Shown one piece after another: positions 38,301 to 49,702 of a stretch of 64,000 nt of DNA; position 1 is the stretch's first letter, and every line of letters begins with the position of its first letter. Under the pieces are notes generated by a model. The model searched no databases, was not told the DNA's origin, and worked only from the letters and a program-made list of their open reading frames with translations. The DNA lies in assembly GCF_905147045.1 (NCBI RefSeq), contig NC_065901.1, positions 2,480,001 to 2,544,000 on the forward strand, written 5' to 3'. The translations under genes were made by a program, and so were the position numbers. Source of the DNA: Nymphalis io. Taxonomy: Eukaryota; Arthropoda; Insecta; Lepidoptera; Nymphalidae.

Positions 38301-40673
38301 TGCATAGCAGTTTAACTGAGAAGAACCAGAAGGTTAAAATTCAATCATTATTCTAGAAAAGATTATAGCAATAAATTGAATTCCATACACCACCGTATCT
38401 ATAATGTCTTACGTTCCTTAATTTAGCGTATTCAAAACTTGTAAATTTACTTACAACTCATTTGATATTAAAGAACTTTTTCGTATCCAACGCAATAACC
38501 GTAATAACAAAACTTTAAATCAAATTGGCTGTGGGATTTAGAGTTAATAAAATTCAAGATGGAAGTCAGACCATATAAGGCGGAGAAATGAGAAAGTTTT
38601 TTAATCAACCACTATTTGAACCTCATAACATGCTGATCCGAACATAAGGTACATCAATTAATGCTAAGAAACTTTGCGACCGCAGCTCCCGCAAGGCAAA
38701 CTTACTTTTAACAAATTCCAATCGAACAATCCCCGAGCACTAACTTTAAGATCGATTTACCTGTTAACATATTTGCAAGTTCAGCATATACTGTGAACAT
38801 CTTGCACAATTATCCTCAGACGAATTTAGACTGTAAGCAGGTGGTGGATAAGCGAAATTAGCTCGTAGATTATGGACCAGTAGCCTTTAGAAATGCCCTT
38901 ACTGCTTAAAACATGAATCCAAGTCTGGGAGCAGCTGCGTTTCTAAGCAGTGTAGCAAGTAACGAGTGGACGAGGTGAATTTGTGACAGTTACTTGAAAG
39001 GCAAGTTTATTACAGAAAGACACATAGTAATAAACAAACAATATATAACGTTATTGACCAAAAATAGGATTTAATGTAAGAGTCGTAACAGCTAAAATAT
39101 CTTGAACGTAAAGTTATAAACATTCAATACTTCTTTTTTTACTGTTATGGAACTATTAAATATAAAATTTTATTTTATTTTTATCGCAAATTTTAACATC
39201 AGCCTTTAATATTTCTGCAAAATGTGTCGTTTCATATTCATCACTTTCCACGTCAACAGCTGCTGCACACGCTATCTAATACTTAGAAAAATTTGCATTC
39301 GATAAAATGGCATATTTAAACGATATTTAGTATTAATATCTCACATATTTAATTAACTTCTTAACAATATGTATGTAAGAATGAAACGCAAGCATTTTAA
39401 TACATATGATTTTTAATTTAATCATGCAGATACAGCCCCTTTTCATGTAAGCACAATTGTTTTACAGATTTTGAATTTTACTGTCAAGAGTTTTGAGAAT
39501 GCCATTAGGAATAATTTGAAATTGCAACATCTGTGGAGGAAAATCGTTTCAGCATGATAACATGGAAATCGTCACCTCTTGCATTAGAAATTTTCATTGT
39601 ATTTTTGTTTTTATTTAATTCTATTGCAAGAGTAATTTGTTGATTAATTGTTGTAGCTGAACTCTTTCACGAGGGACATCATCATAAAATATCCAAAGCA
39701 TCGACTAAAGTATTTCGTATTAACCCCGCAGCCATACACACGGCACTACGTGCATACAGATAGACTAGCAGTAAATATCTTAACTCGAAGCGTCTCAGCC
39801 GGTGATCTACATAAGTGCCTCATATCTTTTTAAATGCATCAATATGGAAATTGAAAACGCTGGAGGCTTGGAAATGATAATCGTATCTTTGCTAGACTAT
39901 TTTTGAATTGATCACTGTTAATTTGTTGATGTATGATCCCATTTAAAGTATTTTTTTTATAAACCAAGACTTAAATAAAATTATTGTCAATATCATTTTT
40001 TATTTTTAAAGTAAAATTACATTTAAATGGAAAATTTTGTATTCTATGTCACGTGCAGTTTAAAATTGAAGGTATTATTTTCAGATGCTATTCCAGTTAA
40101 GTGCCGTGTTGGGTCGCTAGTGTAAGAGCTGCAGTTTGCTCAATAATGCACAACGTGTCTTAGAGGCAACTTGGAGAGCCCTAAGAGATTTGAAATAATT
40201 ATTGAATATGTAATGTTAACATCTCCTACGGACATTTCTTGGATTAGCAATACTTTAAGTTTATAATTTTTTTTTTATTTATAAAATTATATAATTAAAG
40301 GAAATTGGTAACCATTTCAAAATAATAGTTACATTTTAGAGTATTCTATAAACACTTTTATCAAATAAAAGATCTTAATGCCTTGTTTTAATTTCAAATT
40401 TATTCTCAAAATAGTTTAATTATAAAGTTATTTTGAAGAAAATGTCTTTATAAAATAATTCAAATCATATCAAAGTAAACTTTGTGCAAGTAGAATCTTG
40501 CAAACACCATATTTGAAGTTAGCACCGATTTGGAATATAAATTCAACATAGAAGACCCGACGAGAAGCACACTAGTTACTCTTTTTCAACAATCAAGTTA
40601 ATAATAATAATATAATAATTATATCCAAGGACATTATTCACAATCGGCCATCTGATCCCAAATTAAGCAGAGC

Positions 40674-40970
40674 TTTTTTTTTTTTTTTATAGAATAGGAA
40701 GGCGGACGAGCATATGGGCCACCTGATGGTAAGTGGTCACCAACGCTCTTAGACATTGGCATTGTAAGAAATGTCAACCATCGCTTACATATCCAATGCG
40801 CCACCAACCTTGGGAACTAAGATTTTATGTCCCTTGTGCCTGTAATTACACTGGCTCACTCACCCTTCAAACCGGAACACAACAATATCAAGTATTGCTG
40901 TTTTGCGGTAGAATATCTGATGAGTGGGTGGTACCTACCCAGACGACCTTGCACAAAGCCCTACCACCAG
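40674..40970 (-). mobile_element. Family A retroposon, young copy
   Basis: Full-length minus-strand copy with a T-tail of about 17, ending GCCCTACCACCAG. Nearly identical to the copies at 27866 and 33943 and carries the CACCAACGCTCTTAGAC variant. Confidence 0.93.
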
Positions 40971-41239
40971 TGAAGTGAAGCTTGTAGTAAGAAAACCAGA
41001 CAACTGATATACTACATATACTACTTTTATTTTGTGAATACATACTGTTAGCTTCGATAGCTGCTTTTGTGGTGGTAAAAATAACGAAGACTTTGGAAAT
41101 TGAGTACTTGTATTAATGATAATATAATTATAAGATGAAGAACTGATGTGTGTCGAGCTCGCGCGTCGAGACGACAAGTGAAGTAAAGTTGGAAGGCGCG
41201 TCCCCGCACCCCGCGATGATAGGTAGTGAAGCGCCGCAA

Positions 41240-41381
41240 CACATACTTATATAGATAATTACACCCAGACTCAGGACAAACAGACATGTTCATGCACACA
41301 AATGTCTGTCCTGGGTGGGAATCGAACACACAACCTTCGGCGTAAAAGGCAAGTATTTACCAACCACGCCAACCGGCTCGT
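41240..41381 (-). mobile_element. Second tRNA-derived SINE family (C)
   Basis: On the minus strand a tRNA-like head begins CGAGCCGGTTGGCGTGGTTG, with a B-box TGTTCGATTCCCACCC. It is followed by GACAGACATTTGTGTGCATG, AACATGTCTGTTTGTCCTGA and GTCTGGGTGTAATTATC. The head is unlike that of the Metulj-like family. The body is familiar from lepidopteran genomes but I cannot name it surely. Confidence 0.75.
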
Positions 41382-41890
41382 CAGTTACACAGTTATGAAT
41401 TATATATGTATGTAAAGAAGCATTTAATTTTCCATTCAAGTGTTTGCTGTACTTACATGTACATTTAGTAACGTTCATTTCAGTTTCATTAAACAATAAC
41501 CTCTTTCGTAGTGCATACAAGAATACTGCAATTTGCTCAAAAATGCAACAACCAGCGAACCTTACACGAACTCACTAAAACGTCCCAGAGGAACCTAAAT
41601 TGGTTTTCTGTGTGCGACGTCGACTTTTGTAATAGAGTTTTTAATGGAGGCAATAAACTTAATCCGTTATATGGTGAGTTTATTATTTTTTATAATTGTA
41701 TTGTGGTTTTAGTGAACTATTTTATAATTTCACTTTGTTTTAATAAAATATAATGGTATACGTTTTTCAATTAACTGTAACGTTTTAAAAGTGCTGTGTA
41801 TTTTTAAGTCCAATTAAAATTAATATTGTTTCTTTAGTAATTAATCACATGTATAATGATTAAGCAATAATTAACGTATTTACTTGGAGA

Positions 41891-42050
41891 CAGCTCATCT
41901 GGGTAGGTATAACTCATTACGTATTCTACCACTAAACAGCATTAATTAATATTGTTTTGTTCTGGTTTGAATCGTGAGTGAGCTAGTGTAATTACAGGCA
42001 CAAGTAATATAACTTCTTAGTTTCCAATGTTAAAAATGTTTCTTACAGCC
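41891..42050 (+). mobile_element. Family A retroposon, internally deleted
   Basis: CAGCTCATCTGGGTAGGTAT, TGGTTTGAATCGTGAGTGAG, TAATTACAGGCACAAG, then a jump to AATGTTTCTTACA, skipping the GCGCATTGG block. Confidence 0.75.
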
Positions 42051-42630
42051 GAGATCTTATATTCCGAATTGATAGTCGATTTTTAACTATCAATAACGCT
42101 TCTGTTCGAACTACACCTTTTGAATCTGATTGCGTTCTTGATTAAAGGCATACACATAATATATAGTATCACATTTTCTTTAGAACTTTTAAAAATTAAA
42201 AATGTTACGATACAAAACCGTTCTGTCAACATAGCCATTAAATATATTCAATATTATGATTATATTTATTATTCTCTTAAATTCAAAGCTTAAATTCAAT
42301 TTCAAATCTGAGTTGTGTACTAGACAAATACAGTACAAATGCAATTTAAACTCCCCGTTGGCCGAAACATTTAATCAGAGCTGGTGTTTCAAATTGTAGT
42401 CAAACTGACCGTACGACCAATTAGTTTTTCAACAATCAATAGTTTGGTTTCACATCAGTGGTTTGAAATAAATGTTATTTATTTATATTTAACATTATTA
42501 TATATATGTGCTAAGTTTGGTTTGCATAATTTTCGTTTAAAATATATATCTACTTAGAAAAACAATAAGCTATAAAGACGAATGTATTAATATCACAAGA
42601 GACTTAGATACTTAGAATTTTCGATGATTA

Positions 42631-42815
42631 TGTTGTTGAATCCTGGTTTGAAGAGTGAGCCGGTGTAATTACCAACGCAACGTCTCAACGTCAATAAGCA
42701 ACGTCTTAGTTTCAAAGTTGGCTGGCACGTTGGTAATGTAAGTATTGGTTAATATTTCTTCTAGCGCCAATGTCTATGCGAGGTGGTGACTGCATACCAC
42801 CAGGCGATCAGTGGT
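42631..42815 (+). mobile_element. Family A retroposon, 3' part
   Basis: Diverged copy from CTGGTTTGAAGAGTGAGCCG through GCTGGCACGTTGGTAATGTA to GTGGTGACTGCATACCACCA. Confidence 0.7.
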
Positions 42816-43384
42816 CTTTTAGAATTACGAAAATTACTTTTTTTTATATATAATAAATTCTATTGGACGTCTGTTTGTTTTATCCTCATTTTTATTAATC
42901 ATAGTTTTCCATCAAATTATCGAATTATACCATGGAATAAAATCCACAAAATGATTTCGTTCTACATTTATTTAGCGAGAGATGAGATGGTATTTTTTTA
43001 ATTATCGTTCGTCTTCAGTCTAAGACGAGATACGTTTAGAAACATCCCATGTTTACATTTAACATAAATCTTTAGAATCAGACTGAAAGTAAACTTTACC
43101 TAAGTTGATAATAGTATATCTTTTATATCACGTTTAAATTGAAAACTTGTATGTAAGGAAAATTTTAATTAAACTTAAATATTTTGCTTTAAATTCGTTA
43201 ACGTATAAAACTTGTTTTATAGTCTTAGCAAAGAAATTGTTTTCAATTAATATAAATATTTTTATAGCAAATTAAAAAAAAATATGGGGATGTTGCAATA
43301 CCTAAGGTACAAATGTTATGAGCAATATTTTAGAGTATATTATGGTGAGCTTATTATAATATAAAAATTATTATTTTATATAAT

Positions 43385-43605
43385 GTCCTCCAGACCGATT
43401 TTGGCCACGGCAGACAAACTCAAGAGAGATTAGCCTACTACGCAGGAGATATTATAGTGCACAAGTGTGTGCGCAAGCACAGGTGCACTCTCTATTCTCT
43501 AACTCTCATAATCCGATGGGACGGCAATCCGACACGACCGGAAAGATTAAAATATAAGTACAGGACCAACGGCTTTACGTGCTTTCCGAGACACGGGTAG
43601 GATAG
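43385..43605 (+). repeat. Dispersed repeat D, copy 2
   Basis: Longer copy of the repeat at 19352, in opposite orientation: GATTAGCCTACTACGCAGG, GCGCAAGCACAGGTGCACTC, CTAACTCTCATAATCCGATG, CACGACCGGAAAG. The part after 43560 is absent from copy 1. Confidence 0.75.
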
Positions 43606-43726
43606 TAAGTCAAAAATATATATTATAAATTGATGAGCACTTCATCTTTACTTATCTGAATACTTTAATTTTACATCTATTATTTTGTGTCATTATTGAA
43701 GATTTTTCGATATATTATGAATGTAA

Positions 43727-43921
43727 GTATATAGAAGTATTAATGGTATATATAGCCATCACAAAACTAGTGTTCAGTTATATTTTCTGTTCGAAACGTG
43801 CTTGATTTTGGCAGGTTTCACTGCGGATATAAAGCGATCTCTGAGTTACTTCTTCGGTGCTGTTGACGACAGAATTCGAAATTTCCTCTCGACGCGAGCT
43901 GAGCTTGTAAATTTTAAATGA
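43727..43921 (+). other. Coding-like open frame without ATG
   Basis: An open frame of 64 codons with no Met. Its GC-richer second half reads FTADIKRSLSYFFGAVDDRI followed by RNFLSTRAEL. The GC-rich part is bracketed by an acceptor-like TTTTGGCAG (ending 43814) and a weak donor-like GTAAAT (43907). I do not recognise the peptide. It may be an exon of an unknown plus-strand gene, a retroelement fragment or chance. Confidence 0.25.
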
Positions 43922-44119
43922 AACTTTTATTTCTTAGTTCATTTTCGAATCAACGAGGTGTGTATATTTATGTATTAAGCGCATATTTTTGTATTCTTTA
44001 TATGTATACCACTTATACGATGTGTTAAGAGTTCACTACTTAAGTGATATGACTGTTCTTTGCATGACTTTTGATGTGAATCATCTATCTTACGTTGTTT
44101 AAGACGGGCTCTTATGACG

Positions 44120-44127
44120 TGACGTCA
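44120..44127. promoter_or_regulatory. CRE palindrome TGACGTCA
   Basis: Perfect 8-bp CREB/ATF consensus inside CTTATGACGTGACGTCAGAC. A single site in 64 kb of intron can occur by chance; no function is claimed. Confidence 0.25.
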
Positions 44128-46310
44128 GACGATATGACGATATTTTAAGCCCCTCTTCATCGCCGCTCTTTAATCGCATACATACGTGGCGCATTTACTC
44201 TGCTGATTTTTTTTTTCAATATCGCTAGTCTTAAACTTTCTATTTTTTATGAGTATTTCAAATCATATTATGACGAATCTTAACCTTATAATGATAAGTT
44301 ACATGAAACATAACAATACATATACAATAATAAAATAACGAACATTAACAATCAGTTTAAAAAAAATATCATCAAATATTATATTTCCAGTAAAATATTA
44401 CAGTTTAATCCCAGTAGGATACTATAAAATGCTTGTAAGAATCTCTTGTGAATAGAAATGCTTGCACTTTCCTTTTGAAATATCTTATTCAGTATCGAAG
44501 GTTGTTTATTGGCTTACTATACTGCCTTGGAAATTGCACTGCTAGAAATATTTTACACTGCCTGCATTAGAAATGGGAGCATCATGGATCTACGCTATTA
44601 AATATTCTGATGGTAACGTAATCTGAATAATATAATCGCGTATTGAAATCGTTATTTACAGCTTGCTAATGGATGCTTCATTCAATTTAAATTGTCATTA
44701 TTAATTCAGTAATGTTTGTTATTATAAAATGAATAGAAATCACTTTTAATTTATGCAGTATTCGATTAACTTTTCACGGTGGAAATTATCTTTATCGAAT
44801 ATTGAGTAAATAATAATAATTTAATTGCAAATACTCATAGTAGTAGTAAATTATTTCGAATATTAAGGATTTTAGATATCTATAAAATTATGTCTTGCGG
44901 TATGTTATTTTTGCTTAATAACGAAACGGATTTTTTTTTACGAAACGAAAATACACGTGAGAATTGATAAAAATACATGAAAGAATTGGTGAAAGTAAAT
45001 CAGCGTTTATTTTTATTTTTTTTGTGTGAATTCTAAATTAGCTTCAAATTATCAGTTTAAAATTGAACAGAAGATTATGATAAGATGAATATAAATACAG
45101 ATAATGAGAATAAAATTTTATGTAAATAAAACAAAGAGCGACATTGAAATATCAATAAGAATATTAGAAATTAAATTTAATGTTAATTATTTACGTTGAA
45201 GACTGAAATAATATATACAATTTAAAATTAAAGTTAAATAACGTACATTATTAGATGAATAAATGTAAATATTTGCAACGTGGATATGTTTCCGAATTGA
45301 ATTGCTTTTTCTGTTTTTTGGGCGAAATCTGTACCTAGTCACCAGTGGATGCAATAAGACTGAGTGTTTTAGGAATGTTTTTGCACTAACCCTTAAGACC
45401 TTAATGCTTAAACCACACATGAAACAAATATATAATTTGGAAAACCATTTTCTAATGAAACTTACAAGTGATTATATACATAAAACCGTTTTAACATCTT
45501 AATAATCATATCTTTTAATATCCAAGCAACAAAGATAAAAATACTTTATTTGCGAACTTAAAATTGTAATCATCATTGATACACTTTAAATTTTCGCGAT
45601 GAATATTTTATTATTAATCGCGTACTACCCACAATCGTATTTTTTTCATATTAACCAAAGAAATTGCATCAGTCAGGGTCACGCTGTCTATTATAAAAAA
45701 AAATGTGGCCAATACGTGCGCTGGCCTGGAAGTTCCTAGAAACCTTTGTAACGTCTACAATTTTTTCTATATATTGGAGTACACATTATTGTTTTTCTCG
45801 CTCAGTTTTAGATAAACTTCGAACGAGCTTCAGTTGTTAAATTAGACTAGCTTGACAAAAACTTCCCACGAGCGGGATGACCTCGTACGTCTTTGGTTAA
45901 CATAATATTATTTATCACGGGTTGGTGAGAAACGTTTTTAAACACAAAATTATTGTGTTTAAATATATACAGCTTATGCCCTAGCTACTACCCTTCTATG
46001 TAAATAATTATTGGATTATGTGCCAAAAAAGCCATTTATAATACCTATCGGAGCATGTTGTTAAAAAAACTTAAAACTTGTATTAAATTTTTATAATAAT
46101 ACCTACATTTTATAAAGAAAACTTAATTATGGCTAAACTAAAGATATATTTTACTTACATTCTGTAAACTTACAAAACAAATGCGTTGTACTAAGTTTTA
46201 GCAAGGAAACTTGTATCCAACAATACTGGGCCAGACGCTCTTAACTATTCATAGTTTATCCTTGTAAATATTGTAGGTAAGTTTATACTGTATTACATGA
46301 GTCAAAATAT

Positions 46311-46334
46311 TACAATATATTATATATATATACA

Positions 46335-46374
<40 letters not shown>

Positions 46375-46400
46375 ATATATTATAATAATATTATAATATA
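46311..46400. repeat. (TA)n-rich tract
   Basis: Long AT-alternating stretch with two short interruptions (ACAA). Confidence 0.9.
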
Positions 46401-47894
46401 TTTTTGCTATAAGTCGAACCTATAGTTATACCTATTCATAAAATTTCAAAATGAAACGTATATGACGCAAGAAATTTTAACAAAATTAGGATTTAATTTT
46501 TTCTACTGAATTTATTTATTTTAGTATATATTTTGAGTGCAAATTGACCAACATGTTGGCCATATAGCCATGGCATTGAATTTATGAGCGTTGATTACAA
46601 CGATTAAATACGGATTATCAACAAAATAGTGGTTAATATTGCTTAAAATAGGTCTACTTAATATACTTCATATTATGTAACAAATACAATATTATAATTA
46701 CTGATTTTGCGTGAAATTCTTAGATCAATATTATTTTTTTCATTGAACATTTCTTTCATTTTCATTCTTTTTGAATTTTATAATTAATGTTCACGCGGTG
46801 ATTCTATGAACGTTATGTTACACTTATTATTGATTTACATATCAAAATTTGTTAATATGTGTGTGTATGTTGTGTGTCGTAAATGAGTAATATAAATGAA
46901 ATATGTTCGGAAATTTAAGATATTTTCTAGATTCTACCTAAACTCCGATTTCCATAGTTTTAGGAATAATATATTACATCGTATAATATGTAGATTGAAA
47001 ATCGTTTAAAAATGAGATAGAATTTTACGTTATATTTTTGGATTTCATGCATTTCTTGGATTTCCACCACACGAGGGAGCGATAAATTTTAAAATTCTAA
47101 TGTTATCTTAGTAGTTTCGACGTTCAATATTCAAATTGATGAATCAGCGTTTTTGTCGTTCGGAACGACGAAGAGAGAGAATAATCCAATGAAATTATTT
47201 CAAAGATTATCTTAATGTATATAATGACAAATTACTTAATAATATAATGCATAATTAAAATTACACTAATATGATTTTTTTTTTAATTTTGAATAAAACT
47301 ATAATATAAAAATAAATGTTTTGGGTGTAGACAATTAAGAAATTGCAAAATTTAATAAGCAAGTGAGGTCCAATTCAATTTATTAAAATGAAGGCCTTAA
47401 CAAGTAAAAGATCAGCGTATTAAAAGTAAACAGAACCGATTTAATTTATAAACATTCTACTGTAAAAGTCGAAGTGATATTGACTTAATCAAGTAATCGC
47501 TTTGAGGCACCCAATCAGACCCAGCTTAGTTTACTTGGAAAAAAAAGTATATAGTATTCCGTTTGAACTTCAGGGGCTCTAGGCTTTTTAATGAATGTTC
47601 CTTTAGATGTTCTATTGAATTTTATTTTCATTTATTTAAAAGTATATACGTTTAATAGAAACTGAAGTTTCAAGACAGAGCTACCTGACGTTTTGCGTTA
47701 TTATTGACCTCATTCGTAATACAAAGTTTTTGTTTAATTGGCGGGTGTCTAATAAAATCTTATAATGATTGACTAGCATAATACAAATAGCAATTTAGCT
47801 AACACTCGAAATTTTTAAATCGTTCATTCATTCCGATGTTGATTTATTGCAAATATCTTTTATTGGGTACCTAGGTATGAAAATGTTTACGGTA

Positions 47895-48041
47895 GCATGC
47901 ACAAGCGATCCCGTGGCGCTCCGCGTTTTTTAGTGGGTATTCGGGATGTTCAGGGTGCACTCGGCGCCTAGGACACCAACGAGCCCCACATGCCCCCCCA
48001 CTATTCCCGTGGGGAAAACGCGTAATGAGTTTTTCCAGCGT
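47895..48041 (+). mobile_element. GC-rich retroelement fragment
   Basis: GGCGCTCCGCGTTTTTTAG, GTGGGTATTCGGGATGTTC, GTGCACTCGGCGCCTAGGAC, CGAGCCCCACATGCCCCCCC. A well-known kind of block in lepidopteran genomes, with composition quite unlike its AT-rich flanks. Probably a piece of a LINE untranslated region; the exact family is uncertain. Confidence 0.55.
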
Positions 48042-48930
48042 AAAAAAAGGTGTGAATATTAAAACTCGTAAAATACATGTAATTTTCAGAGTTACATATG
48101 ATTCAGGTAAGACACAAAGAAGAAGACTAGAACCTGAACTTTTAATTGTATTAATTGTTAATTTAAATTTAAAAAATAGAATGGCTTAAGATATTTTTTT
48201 TTAAATCATAAACTTGTAGAAATATCAAAAAAATAATCTGAATGACCTTCCAAATGTGTCAACTAATTGGATGAAAAATGAAACAACGAGGAACACCTAT
48301 CCAAGAGCTATCTAAAGTAGTTTATTTAAATGACTTAATTTATTAAATCTACTTTATTACCTGGCTATAAAAACTATAACTATGAAATTGATTTCAATCA
48401 ATGTTAGTTCGATTGAAATAATATGTTTTGTTTCAAAAGTTGATTGCTTTACGCGGCTAAGTCTGGACAGTGCGGCGAAACTTTATTTATAAATCCATAA
48501 CCTTTCAACACAGATTCCATTTCAATTCTCGCGTCCCCAATGGTTTAGTTAAATGAGTTTTGCACTCGTATCGATAGTTTGAAAGCTTTATGAGTTTTCT
48601 ATATATGTAGAATAAAGTTCTAATTATTATGAACGCCACTTTAATGATAAAAATGCAGATCTATTTAACATCGATAATTTGGTTGAGCAGCACAGGTTAG
48701 AAAATCAAAATCTGTGCGAGCGATTACTGTTGAATTTCCCATTGTACGAAATTAATTTCTTTTTCAGGAAGCACTACTCTCGAAAATGTATTTAGTCTAG
48801 CTCGGATGGATAATTAGTTCACTTAAGCCACTATATCTAACGTCTCTATTTCAAGAGTCATTTTAAGCTAATAACGACCACCGTCTAGTGAGAACCACAT
48901 TCATATATAACCTACCCAAGGAAAGAATAA

Positions 48931-49373
48931 CATTACTATAAATACCTAACTCAACATTCAAATAAGATACAAAATTACGAGAAAACTTTCAGCTACATTA
49001 CAAAATACCGTTCTAAAGGTCAAAGAGAACCAAATTGTTATAACCTCATTGAACGAGCCAGACAAAAAACTTACGAAAACCTGCACGAGGCACAATTATA
49101 ATCATCTTGGGAGGCGATATTAGTATCTCACATGAACATCTTTCGGAAATAAGAATGTAGAAATTAATCATATCAGACCAAGAGAACATTAGTGAAATTA
49201 TTCGTAATAACGTAAGAGTCCACAATAGCAGAACTGTTTCAAAAACCACTAATGATAATAAGAGACCGACGGAATGTAGAAAAAAGCGCAGCAAATGTAG
49301 TTTGGAAATCAACAAATTCATGGACTATGTTCCAAACGACCGTGAACAAAATACTAAATTATTATTAAAATAA
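48931..49373 (+). pseudogene. Coding-like block, broken (unrecognised)
   Basis: Two overlapping frames on the plus strand look coding. Frame 1 (48931-49101) has 56 codons, with NYEKTFSYITKYRSKGQ and YNLIERARQKTYENLHEAQL before a TAA. Frame 2 (about 49053-49373) includes PARGTIIILGGDISISHEHL, has one internal TAG at 49158-49160, and closes with EINKFMDYVPNDREQNTKLL and a TAA. Neither begins with a suitable Met. The polar composition and the shift plus stop suggest a decayed gene or transposon remnant. I do not recognise it, and chance cannot be excluded. Confidence 0.3.
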
Positions 49374-49419
49374 TTGAACAGTTTTATATGGAATTGCTCA
49401 AATACACCTGTGGTGAGAA

Positions 49420-49702
49420 GCCGAGATGGCCCAGTGGTAAGAAAGTGTGAATCTTAACCGATGATCGTGGTTTTAAGCCCGCGCAAGCACCACTGAATTT
49501 TCACGTGCTTAATTTGTGATAATAATTTATCTCCTGCTTGACGGTGAATATTGAAGGAAAATATCGAGAGAGAACCTGCATGTGTCTAATTTCACTGAAA
49601 TTCTGCCACATGTGTATTTCACATGTGGAATAAGCTCCAAAAATTATCCTCAAAAGAGAGAGGAGGCCTTAGCCCAGCAGTGGGACATTCATAGGCTGTT
49701 AC
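49420..49702 (+). mobile_element. tRNA-derived SINE (Metulj-like), near full length
   Basis: The A-box region GCCGAGATGGCCCAGTGGTA is intact. The B-box is damaged (GTGGTTTTAAGCCCGCGC). The core and the tail (GTGGGACATTCATAGGCTGTT) are present, but the CCAACCCGCATTGGAGCAG segment is missing. Confidence 0.9.
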
